Notes under the pieces: generated by a model
What the model saw: only the letters and a program-made list of their open reading frames with translations
The model's database searches: none
Told to the model about the DNA's origin: nothing
NCBI GenBank assembly: GCA_009760855.2
Contig: WPIO01000011.1
Span: 415,501 to 479,500, forward strand
Reading direction: 5' to 3'
Length of the DNA stretch: 64,000 bases
Source: Cristatella mucedo
Lineage: Eukaryota; Bryozoa; Phylactolaemata; Cristatellidae
Made by a program: the position numbers and the translations under genes
Part shown: piece after piece, positions 1 to 12,172 of the stretch
How positions within the stretch are numbered: position 1 is the stretch's first letter
Layout: each line of letters opens with the position of its first letter

Positions 1-1050
1 ACGACGTAATAAGGAATGCAGACTTAGGTAGAGTCTCTATGATTTTTCGCTCGATTTGACAGCAGCTTCTGACGCTATCAAGCATCGGCAGCTTCTAATG
101 CACCAAGACCTTCTTGAACGCTTCTTATCCCGCCTCAGCATTAATGGCACTACATCGAGACAGTTCAGCTTCAATCTCAGTGAGGGAGTCGAGAATATTA
201 ATGTGGCACTGTTTATCCGAGGAACCTCTGAAATATATGGTACCTCAGGGCTCTCTGCTCGGAACCGATGTTTTCACGGTTTATACTCTCCCTCTTGCCG
301 ATGTGATTGCCTGGCAAAATCTCGAATTATACTTTTATGCAGATGACCATCAAGTTTCCATCTGATTGAATTCCTCCCAGCCCTCCAGCATATCAACTTG
401 CTTAACCCATTTGCTGCATGTATTAATTACATCAGCATATTGATTGCAGCAAACCTTCTTAAGCTAAATTATGATAAAAACAACTCTCTAGTTATCATCA
501 ATCAAGCGTGATTCAAAAATTGGAAATGTCGATGCTCAAAATAGGCTCTGCCATCATATCTCTTGTTGAATCTGAACGAAATCCAATTGTCATGCTCTAA
601 AGTGACCTTTCATTAGAGGACCACATCAGCTCCACAGTTAAGTCGGCCTACTTGTACCTACGTAAAATTACTTAAAATTGGGATTTTTCAGACAGGGTTA
701 CCAAGTGTAAATATGTCAATGCATTTGTGCCATCCTGAATTGACTTCCGTAACTGACTGCTTGCCGAATTACCGACGTGTGCAATCAAGGAGCTGTAACC
801 GGAGCACACAATTCAGCTGGGCTTGTCTGTCATGAGCGTCGAAGTTGCCACGTCACACCCATTCCGGACGAAGTGCACTGGTTCCCAATCAAGCCACTCA
901 ACGATTGCAACATTCTGCGACTTACTTTTAATTCTCGTCATTCCTCCTTGGCTCAAGCACATCTTTCAGAACTGATCCCCCTACGAGGCGAAAAATTGTA
1001 ACACCCTCGGTTCCGAATCAAATCCCTTAGCTACACTTAGTAAAAACCTC
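1..1050 (+). mobile_element. LINE family A fragment (RT to C-terminal region), degenerate
   Basis: Runs off the left window edge. It follows the better copy at 35970-37375 along its length: LDLTAAS-like RT segment near 50-90, the VPQGS-like block near 238-262, a degraded catalytic block (cagatgac) near 339, and the YLSEL... region near 960. Many stops and shifts; no 3' tail is visible. Confidence 0.65.
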
Positions 1051-1425
1051 TGACCGTCTGAACAGTCTGACTAAACCTAGGCAAAAATTATCCAGTTTTT
1101 TTGCATAGCTCATTTTTCGTATCCGTATACATCACTTCCTATCGACTGATCACCGTTTTTAATTCCAGCCTAGTTTGGCTTAAGTCTGGATTTTTAGTAG
1201 TGCAGACGTGTGAGTCATATTAAGTGTGAATTGCTATTCTTTAAAACAAGTCTAGGGTAAAAGTCCGGTAAGCAAGAAGGTAATCGCGTGAAACGATTAG
1301 TTAAACTAATTAAATTAATTTTATGGCTTATTGTCTTAGAAAACTTCTAAAATCGTTAGCCAAAACCAATTAAATAAGGTGTTAATATTATTTTCCAGGA
1401 CACAGATATAAACTATAAATTATAA

Positions 1426-1430
<5 letters not shown>

Positions 1431-1456
<26 letters not shown>

Positions 1457-1460
1457 GTGT
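1431..1460. repeat. (TA)n microsatellite
   Basis: Short alternating TA run ending in gtgtgt. Confidence 0.9.
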
Positions 1461-1814
1461 ATATTAAATATAAACCATAAACTATAAATATTTGAATATT
1501 AATATTCGCAACTGACGTGTTATCTGTAGGTTCTGCTGTGATAGGTTTTTATAAAGGTAAGTTAGCAAATTTAACAGCGGAAGCTCAGGTGGAAAAGTTT
1601 AAATTGTTAACGTGAACTTTCTGAACTTGAATGCCTTAATGTTTAGTCTCACCAGTTTTCTTCAATTAAGTGGCATTTTAGATTAATCCTTGAGATCACT
1701 TTTGGCCGAAAACGAAAAATGCAGCATAATACATTCGCCAGATCCAACAGATATGCTCACCAGATCATTTGATAGATTTATCCTAGTAAAATTAAGTTAA
1801 ATACTAGCTGATTT

Positions 1815-1965
1815 AACAGCCTCTTTTTGTATAGCGGCAGAAGAGCCTATAAGGCTATCACTACAGCTTGCAGTGGCGATAAATGATCGCCCACCTGAGG
1901 ATTAGAACCCACGACATCTGGACCGAGGTCGTGAAAAGAAACTGCCTCACCTAAAGCATCATCAC
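1815..1965 (-). mobile_element. SINE-2 copy
   Basis: Reverse complement aligns along its length with the copy at 10430-10580, including a tRNA B-box-like tgggttctaatcc and the gcgatcatttatcgccactgcaag core. Confidence 0.65.
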
Positions 1966-2215
1966 GGCTCACCATGGCAACCAAGAGCCAACAGGCCAGA
2001 TTAAGTTGGTCTATTGGTGATTACGTAGATGTCACCAGATGATGTAGAAAGCCGGTCGACTTGAAAGCCCAAATTATCATTACCAAAACCTTTGGTGGTG
2101 AGCTGATGATGTCAGGCTGGTGAGCTGGTTGAAGCACGATTGATTGGGGAGCCGCACTTCTAAACCACATTAGTGCTACTTTTTGTGCCACCCTTCGACT
2201 TACATTTCTGTAAAG

Positions 2216-2329
2216 TTAGAAGCCGTAACAATGAAGAGTTGGAAGAGCTCTACAACTAAGATAAATCACGCCAGTACATATTTTATGGTCAAGAATGAGC
2301 TTGGCAAATACTCTTGCGAAAAGGACCAG
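2216..2329 (+). CDS. Possible Ig-like exon or relic (E-F strand part)
   Basis: This 38-codon open stretch follows an AG (ttctgtaaag) and ends at a CAG followed by GTGCAT. It reads into a motif NELGKYSCEKD near its end, the G-x-Y-x-C signature of the F strand of Ig domains. Both ends fall in phase 0, unlike the phase 1 exons of the main receptor, and an in-frame stop lies just after the donor. It may be an upstream Ig exon of the same gene, an exon of a neighbouring paralogue, or a decayed relic. No other recognisable coding sequence adjoins it. Confidence 0.3.
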
Positions 2330-4399
2330 GTGCATCGCTGAACTCAGGAGACTACACGAGAGTATATTATCGTTATTTATACTCCTTTATAAGGCACATC
2401 ACCTGACCTTAATCTATTGACGTCTAGGCTCTAAGACATCCCACTGAGATAGGAATGAAAACTTAAAAGAGCAGTACGGTCACTCTGTAGCAACTTTACA
2501 AGTGCTTATGTAGAAAATTGCTGCACTAACATGAAAAAGAACTAGTAAAATAATTCCTGAGATCATCATGCACTGACTGCACTGCTAATTCTGTATTCTG
2601 CTTGATTCGAACTTAGTTACCATGCTCGATTATTTACAATAGGGATCGAGCTCGGCAATAATTTTTTGTTCCAGAGTCTTTCGTTGAACTAATGCAGTGT
2701 ACCAAATGAATCAGTACTATATTTTACCTATAATGGCGGCTCCATCATACACGAAGCCAGTTATAAGTCGGCAAATGCTTGCTCGGAGTCTTTGAAGCTC
2801 TGTGCCATCCTAGAAAGTGCCTCGTAGCAGTTTTGGGTTAAAATGTGTTAAATATGTTTCGTCTGCATATTTTTTTTTCTCGCATGCCATGGCTTGTTGA
2901 CGCTTTCAAGTTACTTTGCCGTCGTTTTACATATTAGCACTTGATTTTTATAGAAATTAAATAATAAAATCCTACGTTAATAATTAAACTATGTAAGAGA
3001 TGTATTTTATTAATAATAATGATAACCACGCCTTCCACAGAGACCGATTTTTTGGAAAGAAGCATCATATGAACCATAACAGGTTTTTAGATTCTATAGT
3101 TTTGTGGCTGTATATAAAGGGCTAACTTTCCCTAACCCTAGCAAGCTCGTAGGTCGTGGGATGTCACTAGGAGTTGCATGCAAATAAATTCCAAGTTTAT
3201 AAAATATTTAGCAGTCAGCAAGTTTTGTTTACATTTATCCATTAACCTAAAGGTATCTGAGACTATTAATAAAAAACTGGTAAGGTAGTTCTCACTCACA
3301 TTAACCAGTGTCACCCATTTTACTCAATCAGATTAGAAAACGGATTGAAATAGGCTTGGAAAAGGTATGCTAACTATTCGACTTATACGTTGTATAAGTG
3401 TATCATCGCAAAAACTTAAAAATCCCAAGTTGACCTGCCAGTCAGACGAACGATTTCTGATAATAGTTTGAGATTCTTAGAAATTCATTCGCCAAAATTA
3501 GTTTGGGTGAAGATTTATGTCATGTTAAAGTTACAAAAATCGCCTAGTCCTATAAATGGCAGTGTTTAAAAGCAGAAAAATACGAACACGACCACGCTTG
3601 ACACTTTTGCACTTTTATAAGCCTCTGCTTCCTAAGCAGTTTTGACATTGTCCATGGGAATGGATGATAACAATTGAATAACATCTCAAGCTAGATAGAG
3701 GGACAGGATATGGCTATGAAATAATGCTACAGCAACTACGTATCTGCTTGCTCCAGACATTTGGTTCCCCGATGCCTGTTGTCCAAAATTTCAATAGTCC
3801 GATAATTCTTAATAAAAGCTCTTGTCATTTAACAGGTAATATCTAAACTCTTTGTCTTTTTCGGAATTAATAAAGCTGATCTTTAGAGATGTGTTTTTTG
3901 TATTTTAGGGATCAACTACAACAATAAAACTACACCAGTGATTAATTGAGATTGATTCGTCAGTTTGACACTTCGTACTATTACAAAATGAATCCTATTG
4001 AAAACATGCTGTTAAATACACTTAAAGTAGCTTTCAATTTATACAAAGTTTCAAAATAAGAAACTACATTTATCATTTCAAAAATTTAATAGCAATCCTT
4101 CCAAGAGGTGCTCAGAAACTGTTGTATGAAAGCAGGTGTACAAAGCAGCAAGTACAAGCATTTTTTATTTTCTATAGAATGTTTTAACGCCAAGTCAAAA
4201 AAGATTCAATGAACGGGCAAGTGCTATTTTCAAGACTATTGGAATTCACAGTTGCCACGGAGAGAGATGGAGTGATGGCTAAAAGCATGCATAGCCAGTG
4301 CTGCTTCGGCATTGAGTATTGACCTACGGTTAGGTCTTCATCGTTAAATCCACATGGCATTTTGACATTGGTAGTTTACAAAATGAAAAGCACTGCCTA

Positions 4400-5200
4400 T
4401 ATATTACTATATATAGTCAAGTCTGCCTACGTTCAGCTACGTTATATTGGTATAATTCGGGTTTCTTTAGATAACGATACCATTTTTAAGTTGGCCCAAG
4501 TATTTGTGACATCCCGTCTTGACTTCTGTAACTCACTGCTTGCTGGCCTACTGGCATGTGCAATCATGCGATTACAGCTAGTGCAAAACTCCGCAGCTAG
4601 GCTTGTCTGCTGTGGGCATAGCAGCTGCCACATCGCGCCACTTCTCGCTGACCGGCACTGGCTACCAGTAAAGCAACGGATTGACTTCAAGGTTTTGTCG
4701 CTCACTTTTAGGTCACTTCATTATTTGGCTTCAGCCTATCTCTTAGATCTACTCCCCTACCATGCCAAACAACATAACACCCGCTTTTCGAAATCCACCA
4801 GTTTACTAATACCTAGTACAAAACCTCAACTCCTTTGAAGACCGTGCATTTAGTTCGTATGCTCCCAAAGCCTGGAGCTCCCTCACGACTTGCTTCAGAA
4901 CATCCCCTGACTTGACCACATTTGAAAATAACTCAAATACACTATTATTTAGGACAGCATCCAGTGGGTCCTGGCGATTCTTCCTTCATGTGCTCATGCC
5001 GGCTGACACTGTGCATGCTGCAGCTAACTATATTCGCATGCCGATCCTGTGCATGTCGTCCCTAGCTATGTTATTCATGTTGTTTATCATGCATGATATT
5101 ACTCACCATTCAATCGCGTTTCTATTTGCAGCAAATGTGAAGCACCTAGAAAGAAATTGAGTTCTTTGAGGGCGCTTTAGAAAGTGCATTATTATTATAA
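4400..5200 (+). mobile_element. LINE family A, 5'-truncated 3' end
   Basis: Encodes the post-RT region in pieces: ORF 4362-4838 holds the [13 protein letters not shown] block and [20 protein letters not shown], and a second frame (4912-5160) holds the C-terminus. It ends with the family A hairpin and an ATT-rich tail at about 5160-5200. Confidence 0.8.
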
Positions 5201-6413
5201 GTATAGTTATTAATATATTATTTATTAAATATAACCAAAGATATTTAAAGTTGAATCTATGTATAAATATCTGGAAACATTAAAATGCATTTTGTTTACA
5301 TTGTCTTTTTAAACTGATGGCTCTCAGCCAGACTGACAAAATCGGTTGCATTTGCAACAGTTGCTGTAGTTCCTTAGTGCAGAATTGTAAAAGTTCTGGA
5401 AATTAGTCAACCCAATCGAAGTTTGGGCCTTAAAAAAAAAGGAACCCAAGTTAATTATAATAAGTAAAAGCTTACCGAATAGCCCATTAACCACTTGATG
5501 GTGAAGATTGGCAAAAAAAGAAAAGCTAGATGGTCAATAATACCTGTGCAACAACATTATCACAGCCAATTATATGGTACAGTGTATCCCATTTGTTTGC
5601 GAATAGTAGTACGAATCACAAAAAACTCAATTGTTAGTAGTTCTTTTAGTTAAGATCATTTTCGTGCTTACTTTACCTGGAGAGATATGTGAATCGCTCA
5701 ATAAATGAATGCAGATAGCGCTGTCAAACATATGAGCCTACTTTTTTTAACGATTCCTACATGTTTCTGACTGAAATGGAAATGGCTGCTCGTAAATTTA
5801 GTTTTGAAATCTCAGCCTTGAGAATGGGAAATTCTGTTGTGCAGAAACCTAAGCATTGTGCCTGCTTTTTACGATAGCAAATAATAAATTTGCTCGAACG
5901 AATCATTAGTAATCAGCTTATTATTTCAAGTGCCTGCGTAATTCTTACATTTCTAAAAAGTCGATTCTAAAGTAGTTATTATTTCTGATTTTAGCGTTGC
6001 AACGTAATTCTACAGTTATTGAGCCTCTACAAATGGTTAAAAATGGCTAGCTTATAACCGTCGTGTGAGTAAATATAAACGGGTATAGAAAATAAAATTT
6101 TGCTAAGGTCTCAATGGAAGTACGTTCGGAACCAAAGTTTATCAAACGAGCTAAGGCTGCGAAGTGAACGGTAGTCCTGCACGTCACGTTTAAAGGAGTC
6201 CTACCCGTCGATAATTTGCATACTGCTCGGCTTCGCTTAGCATGCCGCAAAATTTCTTAAAGGTAATTTCACAGCACGGTGTTCATTCTCAATCTTTGCT
6301 CTCCATTGGTAGTGCTTACTTATGTCTTTCTCGCAATTTATCCACTTAAAATTGCACACGAAGCCAAATTCACGCGCTCAATCGGGACCTTTAAGCTTTA
6401 TTTTGATTTGCAG

Positions 6414-6528
6414 CAGTAGTTGTTGGTACGCAAGTGATCAACAAGGAACAGCATGGGAAACCAGTGACAATCGAATGTAAGGTACAAGTGTTGCCTCCAG
6501 ACGTATGGTACACTCGTGAGGTAAATTG
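6414..6528 (+). CDS. Possible Ig-like exon (N-terminal half of a domain)
   Basis: After the acceptor ttttgatttgcag a frame opens that encodes VVVGTQVINKEQ followed by KPVTIECKV and PPDVWYT. This is the pattern of Ig strands A' to C, with the first conserved Cys in TIEC and an aromatic core near VWY. The start is phase 1, as in the main gene. Two donors compete: GAG|GTAAAT after 6520 (phase 0) and TTG|GTGAGT after 6528 (phase 2). Neither joins in frame to the phase 1 exon at 9152, so at least one more exon is needed, possibly 7143-7274. It could also be a non-functional relic. Confidence 0.4.
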
Positions 6529-7142
6529 GTGAGTTTAGTGAATTGCTAATGAACGGAACTCCTTCCTAATGCTTTCCATTTTTTTACATCTTCTATTGCC
6601 CTGAGTTTGACGGCTAAATTAGCTTACCAGAGGATTTCTGGTAAATTATCTCTGCGAAAGTGACAGGTCGTTCTAAGCAAAATAATTTAGCAATAGTAAT
6701 ATTATTAATAATGAAATACCTGATCAAGCACCCTCAGATAATCTCTTACTTGAAGCTCTACACTACCTGCAAAGGTAAACATAACATTTTTAATACTTAA
6801 AATATTTTGAATCATAGTCTTTACATGGGCTCTCAAGCTTTCATCACTCAATTTGAGCAACTGAAATCTGTATAGCACCGGACCGAAGCCAGGTTGCATA
6901 TTGAAATATTGATCGAACTTTAGTAGCTGGCCCGATTCCGAGTTTTTCAGAAAAACACTCGAAAATAATTATTTATGGTGCTGAAAAATGCCTTGAGATA
7001 TATGCAGAGAGCAGAATCACTATATATTACGCGAGCTTATCTGGTAAGCTAAACCTTTTAGCCTTGTAGTGCTAGCTGAGCTTTCTCGTGAAGCGACCCG
7101 ACGCACAGACAGCTGCCTGCGAACGCAGTGGTTAGAGATCAG

Positions 7143-7274
7143 TTGGCTTTTAATTTATGGCAACCACGACCTCATCTCTCATAACGGAACAAGTCAAACA
7201 GTCTCATACATTTTACTGCTTCAGCCGCCCGATGACATGGCCAGCGGCCTACAGGGATACAAAATACTTTTCTA
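7143..7274 (+). CDS. Possible Ig-like exon (C'-F part), doubtful
   Basis: An open stretch after the acceptor gagatcag starts in phase 2, matching the second donor of the candidate exon ending at 6528. It encodes an NGTSQTVSYILLL tract followed by SGLQGYK, which resembles Ig strands E and F but lacks the usual Cys after the Tyr. The end is placed at ta|gtaatt (phase 2), which does not match the phase 1 acceptor at 9152. The case rests on phase compatibility with the preceding candidate and weak Ig likeness. It may be chance or a decayed exon. Confidence 0.2.
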
Positions 7275-7716
7275 GTAATTCCGCGTGTTTCTGGTGGCAT
7301 ATAGCACGTGCGAGTTCAACTTATTAATTTCGTAAAATAAGGTCTGTATGGGCTCATAGTTACGATAAATTATGTGCACAGCTAGTTTTCATAGTCAGCT
7401 CATATTTACCAGAAATTATTTGGACCTGCTTTCATTACAGAAGATTTGGTTCTCTACGGGGGTATACAAACTTGTATAACTACTACTATTATCATAACTG
7501 TTTGGATTTTAAATTCACATTCGCAACTAAAATCACGTGGTCAAGTGGCCAGCTACGGCCAGTTAATATTACTACATGTATACCATGCATTTTTGCTAAA
7601 TAAAGACGCGGATAATTCATAGCGTTCTTCAAGTCTTACTGTTCTTCAAATTATTTTTTCTATATCTCACAGCCTTACCAAATGGTAATGCAGAATAATT
7701 TAACCAAGCCTGAGTA

Positions 7717-7736
7717 ATATATATATATATATGTGC

Positions 7737-7779
<43 letters not shown>
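7717..7779. repeat. (TA)n microsatellite
   Basis: TA alternation with one gtgcgtgt interruption. Confidence 0.9.
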
Positions 7780-7782
<3 letters not shown>

Positions 7783-9047
7783 AAGTATTTGTTTCGCTCA
7801 CGTTGCGGTGCATGCGAGTTGCTGTGAAATGTGTATCATCTATTGCCTTTATTACCTTAATAATTATTTAATCAACCAGTTATTATTATTTAGATAATCA
7901 AAATAATTAATTTATTACAAGAGGTTGAAGTTTAACGAGAACAGGATTCGTACTTCAGTCTCAGGCTCAGCCGTATTGTTTTACGCTTGTACTGCAACAA
8001 TGGTCTATCCACTTTCATCAATCGCTTGCCTAAATCAATAACCCATCAGACCAACGTATCTCAATTTTGGAATGCGTTCAGGACATTCATCTCCTAGTTC
8101 GAATTAGGCCACGTAAGCCTACAATTATTGCAACGATTTTCTAACATAATTTAGAAAACTGACTGCATCCATCGCACTTCCAAATCAGGCTTCCCATCAT
8201 AAAACCAAAGCTTCTTGTACTCAATTCCTGTACAGATGACTTCAAACAACCTTGACATATTCAAGTAGGCGTCCTATGTTTGTTCGCTGAAAAAACCTCT
8301 ATGTAATTGCCAAATGAAGCCACACTACCTCTTTACTTGGAAATGAATAACATCCACACGTTTCCAAAACTGTTAAAGGTCAACTTGAGGTAATATGCAT
8401 GTGCTAACGCTCGTAGAGGAAATGAATTTTATCGCTGACCAGTTGAAATGCTTCATCTGAATTAAGTGCCAAGTGACTAAATTGAGATTTGTGTTGAATA
8501 ATTTGCTCTTAAAATGTATTCTAACTTCTCTTATAGAAGCTACGGGTATTTTTTAATCTGGCAAATAGCAAATATTTTGAAAGTCCATAAATATCGAATA
8601 TCTCGGTCTCACTTGGATTGAATTGAAGTTATTTTTATTTTTTGACTTATATTCTCAATTACTTCTTGACAATTGCAAGAGCTCAATGTCATTTTTAGAC
8701 TCCACTGACTGACTGCTATTCGGGCTAATGTAATCCAAAGCTACAGCTTCGGCCATAGTTTTTGACACGGTCCTGACTTAGCGATGCTTAGTGAATTTTC
8801 AGAAAACTACAAAACTTGCATATCAAGCGAGAAATGAGTAAGGAATGGCCGATTGTCAAAATAAACCACATCTTAACCATAAATGTGTGGCTTCAATTCA
8901 GGAAATTTTTTAACTTGCTGCAATTGTGCACTCTAAATAAAGCCAATCCTAGTCTTCCGTACTGTGGGGAAGCAGGTAAAATTTATGGTCAATGGTGCGG
9001 CAACTAGCAGCACAAGAGTAACTGTAAAACAATGAACACATATCATA

Positions 9048-9050
<3 letters not shown>

Positions 9051-9093
<43 letters not shown>
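9051..9093. repeat. (TA)n microsatellite
   Basis: TA run about 60 bases before the Ig-domain 1 exon. Confidence 0.9.
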
Positions 9094-9096
<3 letters not shown>

Positions 9097-9151
9097 TGTA
9101 TATATGTATATGTATACATCTCAAAAGATTTAATTTGTTGTATGGCTCCAG

Positions 9152-9442
9152 TCGTTCCCGGCCCATTCGGGAGCCATGCTCCAAATTTCAGCTGCCGTAT
9201 TTCAGAAGATGATAACCCCGAGACGATTTTGAATTTAAGGTATTTTACTACTGGAAACGAGGCCGACGAAGAAATACAGCAGTGTTGCTCTAGTGACTAC
9301 CTGTTTGAATCAGCCAACAGCCCGGATATGCCGAAGCTAACAGTTCGGCATTTTAGCACCGAGCGCCATGCTGGTAAATACCGATGTAAGACGGTCATTA
9401 AAGGATTCAGGCGAGAACTCTCCGGAGATGGATTTATGTACT
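9152..9442 (+). CDS. Receptor exon: complete Ig-like domain 1
   Basis: This 97-codon exon begins after ttgttgtatggctccag (phase 1) and ends at TACT|GTAAGT (phase 1). It encodes a whole Ig-like domain. The first Cys is near residue 15 (NFSCRIS, also an N-glycosylation sequon) and the second near residue 79 in AGKYRCKT, the G-x-Y-x-C motif. The 64-residue spacing suits a V- or I-type fold. The usual core Trp is not evident; LRYF sits about where it should be. A Cys-Cys pair near residues 45-46 is unusual and could form an extra disulfide. The domain would be extracellular. A frame also opens further upstream, from 9128, so the acceptor could be earlier. Confidence 0.75.
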
Positions 9443-12112
9443 GTAAGTTTAATGTCTCATTGCTGAAGTGCAGTTCACACTGCTTTGTCACTCGCTACAG
9501 TCTGCAGAACGTTGCAGGAACAATGATGCTGAACAGTCCATTTTTTCACTGCCACGGCTGATTTTTTCGTTTGCTGTCTCTAATGTTAAAGTCGTGTTTT
9601 CGCAGCTGAAGTTCGTATCACTTTTGTTGTCATCTCCGGAGGACAGCGAGCGGTGTTTCGAGAAGGTCATGCCGTTGAAGTTTTCCCCAAGACTGAGTTG
9701 ATAATCGAGTGTAATGCGGCTGGCTATCCGAGACCGGTAGTATCGAAACTAAACCAAACAAGTCTCGCTCATACGGGTACTAGTAAAGATCAAGGAAGCA
9801 ATGTTTTATCACTTGTGATACGGATTGACAGTTTACCAGGTATATACAACTTAATATACTGTTCTCTATGTAAACTTGCCGCAACAACAAGGGACAACAT
9901 CTTTATTGGAGTTTGGAAAGGTGGTAACATAGTTCAAAAGAACATGATACAGCGATTGCTTTTTTAGAGGGCTTTCGAGACATCTTCAACTGCGAAGCCA
10001 CCCAGCTAGGAATACCTGGCAAACCAAGAATTAAAGCAAATGAGAAAATAAGTGTTGAAGCACCAACAGCTAGCTACCCACGCCATTTCGATTCCCAAAA
10101 ATCTACCAGCCAAGTCAATCGATCGATGTCAGTACTAGACCGACAGTGGCTGGGTGAGTACTCGATAGTCATTTAGCCTGTATAATGCATTGGAAATTTT
10201 TAGTGTTAAGACCACAACATTTCATTCATGCTAGGCATCAAAAATATATCCGGATACGAGAGATCATTACTGAGAACAATTTTCACAATGAGGTTATAGG
10301 TTAGATACTTCTGTCTTGTGAAAGACTTATGGCATCCCATGTACCTACCTTCCTTCAATCCTGAAATTCAAACCTGTTGTTATCCAGTAACCTAATTCTT
10401 ACACTCAAAACGGCTTTGGTCCGAAGAGCTGTGATTGCTCACTAGGTAAAATGGTTGCTTTTCACTAACTCGGCCCTGATATCATGGGTTCGGATCCTGT
10501 CGTGGGCGATCCTTTATCGTCGCTGCAAGCAGTGGTGATAGCCCCAAAGGCTCTTTTGTGGCTATGCAAAAGAAGGTTTTTGAATCAATTAGTATTTAGT
10601 TATTTATTTTATGTACTACTGTGTATTTGAAAATCAACTCATTGAAATGCTACCCTGTCTCACATGCAGATAACTTTAGATTGATTTGGTTCTCTTATAG
10701 ATAAAATTAATATTACGAAATGACAAGCCATTGTGCAACTTATCTGCCTGACAAAGGTTTGAGGTCAGTCGGCTGCTAGTCCTTCAGTGTGTTATAATTG
10801 TATTTTAATAAGCTACAGTTCATCTTCATTTTGAAGTACTCAGTCATACTTGACTGCGATGAATAGAAAGAGGTATAATAATCACATGATTTTATAGCTA
10901 TCATTATGAACACTCTTTAGGTTAATTATTTTTTAGGTAAATCCTCGGCACAACTTTCTTTATTTTGTAGGATGCTTATCTCACATCAAACTGCAGAGAG
11001 AATCTTAGATTTAATTTCGTTAGAGCCTGAGTATTTGTTTAGCAATTTTACAAGTATAACGATTTGGCTAAATTTGTAAATGAGTATTTTACGTTGTATA
11101 ATTTAAATAAATCAGTGGGAATGTAGGAATGTAGGAATTCTTCCAGCCTCCATTTATCGCCTAGCGTTTCAAGTAAGAACCAAGATCTTCCTAATATATT
11201 TCATAACATGCTGAATATTTATTCACGTATTTCAGTAAGCAATTCTCTATGTTAGTATAGTAAGATTTGTGCCGCCAATTATTTTATTTGACACATATTC
11301 TGGCCGGCATATTTATGCTTTCTTATGTTACAACGATCACGACCACACGTATAAAAATCTGTGGCATCAGTGGTAGGGCTACCATATTCATTGCCAGCTA
11401 ACTTCTTATTTTCTTCATCAGTCCTTTGAATCTACCACAATAAGTATTCAGAGATCGCAATTGTTTTGCAATTTCCTGTGCCTGCTTGACTTCACTGTCC
11501 TGCAGCGAATTATTGCCATACTTACTTCCAGACGCTCAGCAGTATTGGTCATCAGAGGCTATAACTAATTTTACTTAGGAGCACTTTGCTGTATTTGGAA
11601 GTTGTTTTTCAGAGACCAAACTCACGGGTTCGTACACTAATCTTCACAGGCTTTAAAGTACATTTAGGGGTATCAAGCCTTTTACAAAAGGGTCACTTCA
11701 TTAGAATCCCATATTAAAAAACGTACTACTGATTTTTTTAAATTAGTTATTCAGAGTGTAACCTAACTCAATGAATATTTTCGTGATCCCTATTTATTAC
11801 GGTCCAAGATCTGATTCTTGGAACTGGCCATCTTTTGTTACCAGGAGCTAGCTAGCTTGTAGGTGCTAAGGCTCGGCAGCTGGAAGATTTATTTTTTCTC
11901 CTGAATTAGTAAACTATACGGATTTTATTTCTTTAGACTGCTCCGTGTTAAAAAATATTGTATTCGTACAGTTTCAGGAAATATTCATAAATAATCTCCA
12001 TTACGTTTGCCAGTTGTCTTGCTCAGATAAAAAGAATTATGTTAATCTCAGCACATCACCCAATATCTTACTAAAAAATGCTAGGAGCAATCTTTTTATT
12101 TTTTCGCCACTG

Positions 12113-12172
<60 letters not shown>

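Larger units (their letters stand above)
1051..4399. other. Non-coding flank
   Basis: Apart from the TA repeat, SINE-2 and the possible Ig fragment at 2216-2329, I see only AT-rich DNA with no long frames. Confidence 0.5.
5201..9151. other. AT-rich DNA upstream of Ig domain 1
   Basis: Holds the two candidate Ig-like exons and TA repeats; otherwise no recognisable feature. The missing 5' exons may be here or to the left. Confidence 0.45.
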
